A stretch of DNA of 64,000 nucleotides from the NCBI GenBank assembly GCA_021204905.1, contig JAJPYN010000018.1, forward strand, positions 1 to 64,000, read 5' to 3'. This DNA is from Prevotella sp. (GTDB lineage Bacteria > Bacteroidota > Bacteroidia > Bacteroidales > Bacteroidaceae). The notes below the pieces were generated by a model that was given only the letters and a program-made list of their open reading frames with translations, did not search any database and was not told where the DNA came from. The position numbers and the translations under genes were made by a program. Shown in pieces: positions 49,701-57,534 of this stretch. How positions within the stretch are numbered: position 1 is the first letter of the stretch; each line of letters starts with the position of its first letter.

Positions 49701-51218
49701 GCCTTTGTCGAGCGCGAGCAATGATGTGCCGTCGCTGATGCGGATCGAATAGCCGTTTTTGGCCTCTTTCTTATGATAAACGACGGTGCTGTTGAGCACG
49801 ATGCTGTCGGCCTCCACCGTCATGCCGTGCCATTTAATGCAAAACGAAACGTTGCTGCCGTTTAAGGTATTGCGGTTCCAGTCGTTGCCGTCGAAAGCGT
49901 ATTCGCGCTCGTTTTTCGGCAGGTTCACGCCGTTGGCTAGCACCTCGATGTGCGGCGGCTCGGCTTGCGCGAACAGGCCGTCGGTGATGAGCTGCGCCGT
50001 GAGGTTGTAATCGTAGGCCGACGAGTGGTAAGCCGCGTGCTGGTAGGCGAGGTTGCGGTAGTCGTCGCTGCTTGCGATTTCGGGCAAAAATGCTTCGGTT
50101 GCGCGACCGGGATAGATGCCGATGCCGCGCGTCTTATCATCGGCGCGAAGGGTGGCGGCAAGGGCGAGAAGTATAATAAACACTGCTGTCGGCAGCATAT
50201 TCCACGTTGTGTGCCGCCTGACGAAATACTGCCAGATAAGCGAGATGTGCCGCGTGTCGTTCGCCGCGGGCAATTGACGGTTGTTTTGTATCATATCCCT
50301 TTCATTTTGATATTGTTTTTTCAGGTTTTTGAAGTCGTTCCTTGCGCGGCGGATGGCCTTTGCTTCGGCGAGATGGCCTGTCAGAAGCGATTGGAAGGCT
50401 TTGATGTTGTCGAGCCAACGCCGCGCGCGAAGCACTTTCCCGACCCTTTCGCCGGGCATGTTTTTGAAGATCATCGTCAGGTTGTTTCGGTAATTGAGGT
50501 AGGTCTTGCGCGGATTGCCCTGCGGAAGGGTGGCGCCGCCGACATGCCACACTTTGCTCTGCGGCAGGCAGAAGATGCGCTTGCCCGCGATGCGCAGCCG
50601 CCAGCAAAGGTCGATCTCCTCTTGGTGCGCGAAGAAACGGCTGTCCAGCCCGCCCGCCGACCGGTAATCTTCCGCGCGAACGGCCATGCACGCGCCGGTG
50701 GCCCAATCGATCTCCATCGGTTCGTCGTATTGCCCATGGTCGGTTTCAACTTCGCCATACAGCCTGCCGCGGCAATAAGGATAACCGAACTTGTCAATGA
50801 ACCCGCCGGCGGCACCGGCATATTCGAAGTTGCACGTTTCGCCCTTGCCGGAGAGGTCGTACTTCAAAATTTTCGGTTGCACCGCCGCCACATCAGGGTG
50901 CTTTTCGATGAAATCAGTCAGCGGCGCGAGCCATCCTCGCGACACCTCCACATCGCTGTTCAAAAGCACGAAACAGTCAGCATCCACTTGCTCTAACGCG
51001 CGGTTGTACCCCTCGGCGAAACCATAGTTCTCGCTCAGGGGAATGACGCGCACCGAAGGGAATTCCGCTTTGAGCAACCGCAGCGAACCGTCGGTGGAGG
51101 CGTTGTCGGCAACAATCACGCTCACGCCGCTGCCGGCGGAATGCGCCACGACCGAGGGCAGGAATCTCCGCAGCACCGCCTCGCCGTTCCAGTTGAGTAT
51201 CACCACCGCCGTTTTCAT
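46719..51218 (-). CDS. GT2 glycosyltransferase-GH2 glycoside hydrolase fusion (possibly two genes)
   Basis: A single open frame of 1499 codons. Residues 1-305 are a GT2 enzyme: VVILNWNGEAVLRRFLPSVV, IVADNASTDGSLRLL, ENYGFAEGYNRAL, VLLNSDVEVS, EIDWATGACMAVRAEDYRSA. Residues 341-359 are one hydrophobic helix (MLPTAVFIILLALAATLRA) that resembles a signal peptide. F5/8-type beta regions follow (about 370-700), then a GH2 glycosidase of the beta-mannosidase/exo-glucosaminidase type. Its probable acid/base is Glu1136 (CGRNEG) and nucleophile Glu1194 (HSERGLPN). As written, the topology would be cytoplasmic GT2, membrane helix, periplasmic GH2. Alternatively GH2 starts independently at ATG 50198 (or 50294), and one base gained in the A6 run at 50316-50321 would end GT2 as KKTISK-stop. 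The frame is certain; the fusion is not. Confidence 0.8.
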   Translation of the reverse strand: MKTAVVILNWNGEAVLRRFLPSVVAHSAGSGVSVIVADNASTDGSLRLLKAEFPSVRVIPLSENYGFAEGYNRALEQVDADCFVLLNSDVEVSRGWLAPLTDFIEKHPDVAAVQPKILKYDLSGKGETCNFEYAGAAGGFIDKFGYPYCRGRLYGEVETDHGQYDEPMEIDWATGACMAVRAEDYRSAGGLDSRFFAHQEEIDLCWRLRIAGKRIFCLPQSKVWHVGGATLPQGNPRKTYLNYRNNLTMIFKNMPGERVGKVLRARRWLDNIKAFQSLLTGHLAEAKAIRRARNDFKNLKKQYQNERDMIQNNRQLPAANDTRHISLIWQYFVRRHTTWNMLPTAVFIILLALAATLRADDKTRGIGIYPGRATEAFLPEIASSDDYRNLAYQHAAYHSSAYDYNLTAQLITDGLFAQAEPPHIEVLANGVNLPKNEREYAFDGNDWNRNTLNGSNVSFCIKWHGMTVEADSIVLNSTVVYHKKEAKNGYSIRISDGTSLLALDKGNALPGENMGFELHSDPNKQTAPVELPVRKISKGFRLDGFDGATLLFEMSMNGAEYWTVSDIKFFLEGKPVDTALLPMSRFESAWMSAAGGEQWAYVDLGGDAEIEQVRLSWLKQAPKGKIEVSDDAKTWLEAAQLPQDSLAYSLPAAAQGRYVRVSVDGQSEPYILSEMEVFGRGGTVVKPCAESVATGKKLSLGGGDWRLQRASMVDASGEEVSSEGFDTRGWLTATVPATVLTSFVNAGAVPNQNFDDNTQYASESYFCADFLYRREFVLPETFSGKDVFLNLDGINWKAQIWLNGEKLGRVEGAFMRGKMNITKRLKAGKNVLLVAIEHPAHPGATKEKDHMFPGANGGLLGADNPTFHASVGWDWIPTVRGRETGIWNDIYLTAEEGLALSDPFIATTLNLPDTLATMTPTICWQNFSGGDISGKICAWVGDKTFEKETTVKPGAGTIAFLPTEFPGLSRQQMRLWWPNGYGEPYLYDAGFSFISAAGDTLSTVSFKYGCRQMTYEDIDTALKIFVNGKRVVPMGGNWGFSEQNLNYRAREYDIAVRNHKDMNFNMIRNWVGQVGDEEFYDACDKYGIMVWQDFWLANPADGPDPDDEKLFETNALDYTMKIRRHPSIALYCGRNEGYPPATLDETLRQITSTCHPGIAYISSSADDGVSGHGPYNALPAEEYFERQTGLLHSERGLPNIMTIEGLQRTLRDENLWPQGDVWGQHDYTMTGAQKGESFNQLIAARFGEPQSAEAFAREAQLINYEGYRAMYEASSRHRMGLLIWMSHSCWPSMSWDCYDYYFEPTAAYFGCKTACEPLHIQYNALTKKVEIVNRGKDSFDNLKAQAETYTLDGKRLSHAEMRVKSPFDSTTELIDVAGDVLRLKLFDGKRLVSENTYILADDLSSLATTEVELAADSVSTTGDGMRQMTVNLVNKGDKTAYLLRLNLVDGDGNQILPARYSDNYFHLLPSEKRTVVVNWAEEDQQAEGAGVLLSGLNLE

Positions 51219-51221
51219 CGC

Positions 51222-52415
51222 CTATTCAACGCTCTTTATGGCGCGCTCTAATTCGTCGGGATCGCTTGTGGCTATTAGTATCTTCGCGTCTTTAACAAGC
51301 ATCAGGCGCGGGATGAATTTCACGTCGTAAGCCGCCATAAACGCGTCGAGCTGGTTGCGCGCGAGGATTGCCTGCGGCCACGACATCTTCTCCTCCGCCA
51401 TCGCCTTGCGCCAGTCAGCCTCGTTCCTGTCGCACGAGATGCTCACTATTTGCAGCCTGTCCGCGTATCTCCCGCTCATCATTTTCAGCTTCGGAACAGC
51501 CATGCGGCACGGCGCGCACCACGACGCCCAGCAGTCGATCACGGTCAAGTTGCCGCCAAGCATGTCGTGCAAACGGCTGACGGTGCCGTCGGCGAGCGTA
51601 ACTTCCTCGTTGCCCAGCGCCATACCAATCGCGTGCCGTTTCGCCGCCGCAGCGTTCTGCCGCGCAATGTCGAGACGGTGCGTGTCGGGGTTCGCAGCGA
51701 TGATGTTCAAAAGGCTGTCGATCTGCTCGGAAGAGTACTTATAAGTGGTGTTCAGCTCGCGACTGACAAGCAAGGCCGACACCGCGTAATCCGGGTGCTG
51801 AAGGATAAACTCGCGCGTCTTTTCGTCGATGCTCGCCTGCAACTTCTCCAGCCGCGCACCGTACATCTTCACGCTGTCATCCTCCTCGTTCTCAATGCCG
51901 AACTTCGCGTCCATAATCTTCTCGCCGCCTTCTTCCCACAGCGCGGCAACAGCGGCATTCAGCGGCCTGAGGCTGTCAATAAATTCCTTGTATTCCCTTT
52001 GCGCGCGACCGCCCTTAACCACCACATTCGCCTCAGCCGACTCGTCAAGGGTGAATTTCGCGAGGGCGTTAAACGAGACCTCAGGCAGCGACACCTTCTC
52101 GTTGCCGGCCATGAAACTCACCGCCGCAACAGGCGCCTGCGAACCGTAAGCGGGGTTGTAGCGCGTTACCACAAGGCGCAAAAGGGCGGGCCCGTCGAGC
52201 GCGGCTTCCAACTTAAATTTCTCGGTAGCTTCAACATCGGCGTAGGTCGGAACCGAATCGAGCGTGCGGTCTTGGTCGGCGTTGACAAGCACGAGGCGGC
52301 AACCGTCGGGCAAGCCTGAAATCGTGCCGGAAAGGGTGAGCCGCTCGTCCGCGCAAGAGCTGATCGAAAGGAGCAGAAGGCCAGTGGCTATTATGTTTCT
52401 CATCGTTTTCATCAT
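51222..52415 (-). CDS. TlpA-like thioredoxin lipoprotein with DUF4369-type N-terminal domain
   Basis: 397 aa from ATG 52415 (the ORF-track start is a TTG one codon earlier). The lipoprotein signal ends in ISSCAD. The N-terminal beta domain (LSGTISGLPDGCRLVLVNAD) is the DUF4369 type found in Bacteroidetes TlpA-like proteins. A helical middle part follows (about 130-250). The thioredoxin domain carries WASWCAPCRMAVPKLKMMSG with a CAPC redox pair, plus KFIPRLMLVKDAKI with the cis-Pro. It is probably a membrane-anchored periplasmic disulfide reductase. 3 bp separate its stop from the GT2-GH2 start downstream, so the two may be co-transcribed. Confidence 0.9.
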   Translation of the reverse strand: MMKTMRNIIATGLLLLSISSCADERLTLSGTISGLPDGCRLVLVNADQDRTLDSVPTYADVEATEKFKLEAALDGPALLRLVVTRYNPAYGSQAPVAAVSFMAGNEKVSLPEVSFNALAKFTLDESAEANVVVKGGRAQREYKEFIDSLRPLNAAVAALWEEGGEKIMDAKFGIENEEDDSVKMYGARLEKLQASIDEKTREFILQHPDYAVSALLVSRELNTTYKYSSEQIDSLLNIIAANPDTHRLDIARQNAAAAKRHAIGMALGNEEVTLADGTVSRLHDMLGGNLTVIDCWASWCAPCRMAVPKLKMMSGRYADRLQIVSISCDRNEADWRKAMAEEKMSWPQAILARNQLDAFMAAYDVKFIPRLMLVKDAKILIATSDPDELERAIKSVE

Positions 52416-52613
52416 CAAGTTGTTTTGCGGTTTAATGTTAGTTTGAAATGAAATAATGCTTCGATGAAAATGAAATATCGTTCGAATTAATGTTAGTGAT
52501 GCGGGGTTGGACTGTTGACTTCGCAGGCGACACTTGTTAAAACGCTGGGTATCAATTAGTTAAGCAGAATTACAGTAGCAACTAAGATAAACTTTTTCTT
52601 TTCCGAACTTCGT

Positions 52614-53177
52614 TCACCCTTGAGCCCCGAGCGCGGCAAGGACGTTCTCCGGAGCGAGCGTCCCGGCAGGCTGCCCCGCGGCGAGGCGGCGGCGGATCTC
52701 CGTCGAACTGACATCATAGAGCGGCACGTCGAGCAGCGTTACGCCTTTCGGCAGGGTCGTCGCGTCGATCTCGCAGCCGCGGCGCGGGTAGATGACAATC
52801 TCGTGGCGGGCGATGATCTCGCGGCTGTTGCGCCAGCGCGCGAAGTCGAGCCAGTTGTCCGCGCCGATGAGCAGGATGAACGTGTCTTGCGGCCGGGTCA
52901 GCGACAACTGTTGCAGCGTGCGCCACGTGTACGACGGTTGCGGCAAATGAAATTCGCAGTCGCTGCACACCATGCCCTTCTCGCCGCGCAACGCCTCGCG
53001 CACCATCCTCAGCCGCAGCTCATCGTCGAGCAGGTCGCCGCGCTTTTTCAGGGGGTTGTGGGGCGAGACGACGAACCATACCTCCTCGATCGCGGTCTGC
53101 TCCAGCGCCCGCCGCGCGATGGCGATGTGGCCTTTGTGTATCGGGTTGAACGACCCTCCGAAGATGCCGATTATCAT
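52614..53177 (-). CDS. nadD: Nicotinate-nucleotide adenylyltransferase
   Basis: 187 aa, normal length. Nucleotidyltransferase signature GIFGGSFNPIHKGHIAIAR with the H-x-G-H motif, VWFVVSPHNPLKK substrate loop, TFILLIGADNWLDFARWRN, and the C-terminal DVSSTEIRRRLAAGQ (ISSTxIR-type motif). Converts nicotinate mononucleotide and ATP to deamido-NAD in NAD synthesis. Last of the yicC-gmk-nadD cluster, 41 bp after gmk. The 195 bp on its far side (52419-52613) are AT-rich, with no ORF, hairpin or promoter that I can support. Confidence 0.95.
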   Translation of the reverse strand: MIIGIFGGSFNPIHKGHIAIARRALEQTAIEEVWFVVSPHNPLKKRGDLLDDELRLRMVREALRGEKGMVCSDCEFHLPQPSYTWRTLQQLSLTRPQDTFILLIGADNWLDFARWRNSREIIARHEIVIYPRRGCEIDATTLPKGVTLLDVPLYDVSSTEIRRRLAAGQPAGTLAPENVLAALGAQG

Positions 53178-53218
53178 GCTCGATTCGCCGCTTTTTTAAC
53201 TCGAAATTGAAGCTTTTT

Positions 53219-53794
53219 TCAGCCTTCGCGCAGAAAGGCTTTCACCAGTTTGTAAACCTCCGATTCGGCGCGCGCGAGGTTGTCGTTCACCACGATGTGG
53301 TCGTATTTCTCTGCGAACAGCATCTCTTTCGCAGCCTTCGCCACGCGGTTGTCGACAGCCTCCGCCGTGTCGGTGCCGCGCAGGAGCAGCCTTCGCCGGA
53401 GCTCGTTTATCGACGGCGGTTGGATGAAGATGCTCATCGCCTGTGCGCCGTACTGCCGTTTGATGTTGCATCCGCCCGCCACATCGACGTCGAAGATGAT
53501 GTTTTCGCCTTGCCGCAACTGCGCGTCGACCTGGCTGCGCAGCGTGCCGTAGAACCTGCCGGCGTACACCTCTTCGTATTCGATGAATGCGCCCTCCGCG
53601 ATTTTTTTGCGGAAGTCATCCTCGCCGACGAAGAAATAATCCACGCCGTCGTGCTCGCCCAGCCGCGGGCGCCGCGTGGTGCAGCTCACCGAGAAATGCA
53701 GGCGGAACTCGGGGTGGGTGCCCATCAGCCAACGGACAATGGTGGTCTTGCCCGCGCCGGAGGGTGCCGAGAAAATTAACAGTTTGCCGCTCAT
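53219..53794 (-). CDS. gmk: Guanylate kinase
   Basis: 191 aa. P-loop SAPSGAGKTTIVRWLMGTHP, the GMP-binding region FSVSCTTRRPRLGEHDGVDY, EYEEVYAGRFYGTLRSQVDA, and FDVDVAGGCNIKRQYGAQAM. Phosphorylates GMP to GDP in the cytoplasm. Its ATG directly follows the yicC stop (adjacent bases), consistent with co-translation. Confidence 0.97.
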   Translation of the reverse strand: MSGKLLIFSAPSGAGKTTIVRWLMGTHPEFRLHFSVSCTTRRPRLGEHDGVDYFFVGEDDFRKKIAEGAFIEYEEVYAGRFYGTLRSQVDAQLRQGENIIFDVDVAGGCNIKRQYGAQAMSIFIQPPSINELRRRLLLRGTDTAEAVDNRVAKAAKEMLFAEKYDHIVVNDNLARAESEVYKLVKAFLREG

Positions 53795-54667
53795 TTACAA
53801 TACGTTAAGTACTTGCTCTTTGATTTGTTCCAATTCGTCTTTCATCTTCACCACGATGTTCTGCATCTCCGCTTGATTCGACTTCGAACCGGTGGTGTTT
53901 ATCTCGCGGCCCATCTCCTGCGCGATGAAGCCCAGTTTTTTGCCTTGCCCGGCGGCCTCGGCGAGCGTCTCGCGGAAGTAGCGCAGATGGTTGGCCAGCC
54001 GCTGTTTCTCTTCGGAGATGTCGAGCTTCTCGATGTAATAAATCATCTCCTGCTCGAGGCGGTTGCGGTCGTAATCGACGCCTTTGAGTTGCGCGAGCGA
54101 CTCCTCTAATTTATGCCTTATTTTCTCGATGCGCTGCTTCTCAAACGGTTCGATCATCGCCAAAAGTTGTTCGATGTTTGCGGCCTTTTCGAGGAACATT
54201 TTCTCCAGCGCGGCACCCTCCTGTTGGCGGAAGGCGATGAGGGCGTCGATGGCAGTGTCTATTGCCTGTTCCACGACGTCCCACTCGCCGCCGGAGAGCT
54301 CTTCGCACTCGTTTTTGCCCATCACGTCGGGCAGGTGGAGCAGCGTGCCCCAGTCGAGCGGCAGGTTGATGCCGAGTTCGCTGCCGAGCGCGGTGATGCT
54401 TTTGTGGTAATGCTCCACGAGCGCTTTATTCACGGGCACGGCCTCGCCGGAAGAGTCGCTCTCGACGAAGATGGTGAAGTCGACCTTGCCGCGCACGAGG
54501 CGTTCCTGCAATTTGCGGCGGATGAGCATCTCCTTCTCGCGATAGATTGCGGGGATGCGTGTGCTGAGGTCTAACGCTTTGGAATTGAGCGACTTAACTT
54601 CGACGGTAATCTTTTTATTTCCGTGCGCTGCGGCGGTTTTGCCGTAACCGGTCATCGATAGAATCAT
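53795..54667 (-). CDS. yicC: YicC-family endoribonuclease-like protein
   Basis: 290 aa from ATG 54667 (MILSMTGYGKTAAAHGNKKI); the ORF-track start is a TTG two codons earlier. Family landmarks are MTGYGK at the start, EVKSLNSKALDLSTRIP, KNECEELSGGEWDVVEQAID, and a C-terminal DUF1732-type region (EEKQRLANHLRYFRETLAEA, GKKLGFIAQEMGREINTTGS). YicC proteins are endoribonucleases in E. coli and other species. Followed with no gap by gmk. Confidence 0.93.
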   Translation of the reverse strand: MILSMTGYGKTAAAHGNKKITVEVKSLNSKALDLSTRIPAIYREKEMLIRRKLQERLVRGKVDFTIFVESDSSGEAVPVNKALVEHYHKSITALGSELGINLPLDWGTLLHLPDVMGKNECEELSGGEWDVVEQAIDTAIDALIAFRQQEGAALEKMFLEKAANIEQLLAMIEPFEKQRIEKIRHKLEESLAQLKGVDYDRNRLEQEMIYYIEKLDISEEKQRLANHLRYFRETLAEAAGQGKKLGFIAQEMGREINTTGSKSNQAEMQNIVVKMKDELEQIKEQVLNVL

Positions 54668-54714
54668 AGGCAAATGGTTGAAAACGGTTTGAGAAAATGC
54701 ATTGTGATGATGTG

Positions 54715-54722
54715 CAAAAATA
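54715..54722 (-). promoter_or_regulatory. Possible -7 element for yicC-gmk-nadD
   Basis: Minus strand TATTTTTG (54722-54715), 48 bp before the yicC ATG. No TTTG at -33 spacing. Confidence 0.35.
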
Positions 54723-54834
54723 ACATTTTTTCAGTGCATTGCCATCATCGGCAAAGATTTATTTTCGTTCGCGCGCGAGGGCGGCGTTGCGCTTTTTTAA
54801 GATAATGAAACGGCGTTATGCGGCGGAAAAAGCT

Positions 54835-54842
54835 TAATTTTG
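54835..54842 (+). promoter_or_regulatory. Possible -7 element of tsaB
   Basis: TAATTTTG matches TAnnTTTG and lies 17 bp before the tsaB ATG. The -33 position is poor. Confidence 0.4.
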
Positions 54843-54858
54843 CGGCTTGTAGGAAACG

Positions 54859-55548
54859 ATGGCTTGCATTTTGAACATAGAGACGAGCGGCGGCGACTGC
54901 TCTGTGGCGCTCTCCGACGGTTTGCAGACGGTGTGGAGCGAGGAGTGTGCCGGGCGCGGGTGCCATGCCGAACGTCTGCCGGGCTTCGTCGAGAACGCGT
55001 TGTATCACGCTCGGCGCGAGGGCAAACGGCTCGACGGCGTGGCTGTGAGCGGCGGACCGGGCTCGTACACGGGCTTGCGCATCGGCGTGTCTACGGCGAA
55101 GGGCGTGTGCTATGGCTCGGGCGTGAGGCTGATTGCCGTGCCGACGCTCGAGGTGCTGTGCGTGCCTGTCTTGCTCGAGCGCGAATTAGAGGCTGATGCG
55201 CTGCTTTGCCCGATGATCGACGCGCGCAGGATGGAAGTGTATGCCGCCGTTTACGACATGCATTTGCGAACAGTTAGAGATGCTGCTGCGGACATCATTG
55301 ACGAAAGGAGTTACGAGGAGTTTCTCGACAAACACATAGTTTACTTTTTCGGCGACGGTGCGGCGAAATGCAAGGGTGTCATTTGCCACAAGAATGCGCG
55401 GTTTATCGACGGCATTCGCGCGCTGGCAAGGAATATGCAACCGCTGTCGGACAAGCGTTTTCTTGCTGATGATTTCGCGGACACGGCTTATTTCACGCCG
55501 TATTATTTGAAGGAGTTTCGCGCGGGGCGGCCCAAGCCGTTGCTTTAA
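54859..55548 (+). CDS. tsaB: tRNA threonylcarbamoyladenosine biosynthesis protein TsaB
   Basis: 229 aa. ASKHA-fold start MACILNIETSGGDCSVALSD, the conserved HAERLPGFVENAL helix, and GVAVSGGPGSYTGLRIGVST, the TsaB GPGSYTGLR signature. The C-terminal extension ends YFTPYYLKEFRAGRPKPLL. TsaB partners TsaD and TsaE in making t6A37 on ANN-decoding tRNAs. First gene of the run leading to murA; 85 bp of repeat-containing spacer separates it from the DUF4290 gene. Confidence 0.94.
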   Translation: MACILNIETSGGDCSVALSDGLQTVWSEECAGRGCHAERLPGFVENALYHARREGKRLDGVAVSGGPGSYTGLRIGVSTAKGVCYGSGVRLIAVPTLEVLCVPVLLERELEADALLCPMIDARRMEVYAAVYDMHLRTVRDAAADIIDERSYEEFLDKHIVYFFGDGAAKCKGVICHKNARFIDGIRALARNMQPLSDKRFLADDFADTAYFTPYYLKEFRAGRPKPLL

Positions 55549-55558
55549 CGCGCTATTT

Positions 55559-55620
55559 AACGAGATAACTTAATGGTTTTCAACGAGATAAATGCCTTAA
55601 CAGGCTTTTGAACAAGATAA
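55559..55620. repeat. Three AACGAGATAA-type short repeats between tsaB and the DUF4290 gene
   Basis: AACGAGATAA at 55559-55568 and 55582-55591, and AACAAGATAA at 55611-55620. Between the last two, GCCT-taac-AGGC-TTTT could be a weak terminator. Role unknown. Confidence 0.6.
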
Positions 55621-55633
55621 AAATTTTAGTTTT

Positions 55634-56206
55634 ATGGACATCAAAGGATTGGACTACAACACGATGCGGCAGCGGCTCGAACTGCCGGAATACGGGCGCG
55701 AGGTGCAGCGGATGGTGGAGCACGCACTGGCCGTTACCGACCGCCGCGAACGCCAGCGTTGCGCCGAGGCTATTGTCGAGACTATGCAGCGCGTGTCGCC
55801 GCAGACGGGCAAGGAGGATGCGTCGCGGCGGAAATACTGGGACCATCTGGCGCTGATGGCGGACTTCAAGCTCGACATCGATTACCCTGTCGACATCGAG
55901 GAGGCGCGCAGCATTCACACTCGTCCGCAGCGTGTGGCGTATTCCGCGCCGGACAGCCGCGCGTGCCATTACGGAGCGTTGCTCTTCCGGCTGTTCGACA
56001 AGCTCAAGGCGATGCCCGCCGGTGAGGAGCGCGACAGGCTCACGGTGCAGACGGCGACGATTATGCGGCGGTGCTTGAAGGAATACAGCCGCAACAATGC
56101 CGACGACGCGAAGATTGCCGACGATTTGGCCTATTACACCGAGGGCGTCATCGATGTCGAGCCTGCCGCGCTGCATACTGCCAACGGCCGCAAACGCAAG
56201 AAATAA
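55634..56206 (+). CDS. DUF4290 domain protein
   Basis: 190 aa, soluble and helical, starting MDIKGLDYNTMRQRLELPEY, with KYWDHLALMADFKLDIDYPV and LKEYSRNNADDAKIADDLAY. This matches the DUF4290 family as I know it from Bacteroidetes, where it regularly precedes murA. It ends in a basic tail (NGRKRKK). Function unknown; the conserved position suggests a link to envelope or division genes. murA starts 26 bp downstream. Confidence 0.85.
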   Translation: MDIKGLDYNTMRQRLELPEYGREVQRMVEHALAVTDRRERQRCAEAIVETMQRVSPQTGKEDASRRKYWDHLALMADFKLDIDYPVDIEEARSIHTRPQRVAYSAPDSRACHYGALLFRLFDKLKAMPAGEERDRLTVQTATIMRRCLKEYSRNNADDAKIADDLAYYTEGVIDVEPAALHTANGRKRKK

Positions 56207-56232
56207 ATTTAAGGCGAAAACGAACTGTCATT

Positions 56233-57534
56233 ATGTCTTCATTTGTCATCGACGGCGGAAAACTATTGTCCGGCACCATCACCCCGCAGGGCGCGAAGAA
56301 CGAGGCGCTGGAGGTGATTTGCGCGTCGCTGCTCACCGATGAGGAGGTACGTATCAGCAACGTGCCTGACATCCTCGACGTGCAGCATCTCATACAGTTG
56401 CTTCGCGATATGGGTGTGGCTGTTGAGCGGCACTCCCGCCACGACTATACGTTTTGCTCGCGCGGCATCAACCCCGACTATTTAGAGAGCAGGGAGTTCG
56501 TCAGGGAGTGCTCCGCGCTGCGCGGCAGTGTGATGCTGATCGGTCCCTTGCTCGGGCGGTTCGGCAAGGCTGTCGTGGCGAAGCCGGGCGGCGACAAGAT
56601 AGGACGGCGGCGGTTGGACACCCATTTCTTAGGTTTCAGCAAGTTGGGAGCACGGTTCGCCTACAAGCAAGACGAGCTGTTCACCATCAGTGCCGAGCAT
56701 CTCAAAGGCTGTTATATGCTGTTGGACGAGGCGTCGGTTACGGGCACGGCGAACATCATCATGGCTGCCGTCCTCGCCGAGGGCACTACCACCATTTATA
56801 ACGCGGCGTGCGAGCCGTATGTGCAGCAGCTCTGCCGTATGCTGTGCGCTATGGGCGCGAGGATTGAGGGCATAGGTTCAAACCTGTTGAAGATTGAGGG
56901 CGTAGACAGTCTGCACGGCACTTCCCACCGTCTGCTGCCCGACATGATAGAGATAGGATCGTTTGTCGGACTGGCTGCGATGGCAGGCGACGGCATCACT
57001 ATAAAAGACGTTTCGCTGCCCGATCTCGGCATTATCCCCGAGGCGTTCCGACGCTTGGGCGTTACCGTAACGGAGCGGGGGGACGACCTGTATATCCCCC
57101 GCCACGAACATTTCGCTGTGGAATCGTTCATCGACGGCACTATTATGACACTGTCCGACGCGCCGTGGCCCGGTCTGACACCCGACCTGCTGTCTATCCT
57201 GACGGTGGTGGCGACGCAGGCAAAGGGGTCGGTGCTCATCCATCAAAAGATGTTCGAGAGCCGTCTGTTCTTCGTCGACAAGCTGATAGATATGGGTGCG
57301 CAGATCATCTTATGCGACCCTCACCGCGCCGTCGTCGTCGGCAGCGACAGGGGGAAGCTGCGTCCGGGACGTATGACAAGCCCCGACATCCGCGCCGGCA
57401 TCGCACTTCTCATCGCGGCATTAGCGGCGGAAGGGACATCAACAATGGCAAATATATCGCAGATAGACCGCGGTTATGAAGACATCGAGCGGCGGCTCAA
57501 CTCGCTCGGAGCACACATCATCAGGCAGGAATGA
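56233..57534 (+). CDS. murA: UDP-N-acetylglucosamine 1-carboxyvinyltransferase, Asp in place of the catalytic Cys
   Basis: 433 aa from ATG 56233; the ORF-track start at 56071 is inside the DUF4290 gene. Two inverse alpha/beta domains: GGKLLSGTITPQGAKNEALE at the start, LRGSVMLIGPLLGRFGKAVV, and the active-site loop KPGGDKIGRRRLDTHF. In most MurA enzymes that loop reads PGGC; here it is Asp121, the fosfomycin-insensitive variant known from mycobacteria and chlamydiae. MurA makes the first committed peptidoglycan precursor from PEP and UDP-GlcNAc. Overlaps rimM by 4 bp (ATGA). Confidence 0.96.
   Translation: MSSFVIDGGKLLSGTITPQGAKNEALEVICASLLTDEEVRISNVPDILDVQHLIQLLRDMGVAVERHSRHDYTFCSRGINPDYLESREFVRECSALRGSVMLIGPLLGRFGKAVVAKPGGDKIGRRRLDTHFLGFSKLGARFAYKQDELFTISAEHLKGCYMLLDEASVTGTANIIMAAVLAEGTTTIYNAACEPYVQQLCRMLCAMGARIEGIGSNLLKIEGVDSLHGTSHRLLPDMIEIGSFVGLAAMAGDGITIKDVSLPDLGIIPEAFRRLGVTVTERGDDLYIPRHEHFAVESFIDGTIMTLSDAPWPGLTPDLLSILTVVATQAKGSVLIHQKMFESRLFFVDKLIDMGAQIILCDPHRAVVVGSDRGKLRPGRMTSPDIRAGIALLIAALAAEGTSTMANISQIDRGYEDIERRLNSLGAHIIRQE

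Noticed and set aside
52419-52613. Small genes or a mobile element in the AT-rich gap beside nadD
   Set aside because: No ORF of useful length on either strand, no inverted repeats or target duplications.
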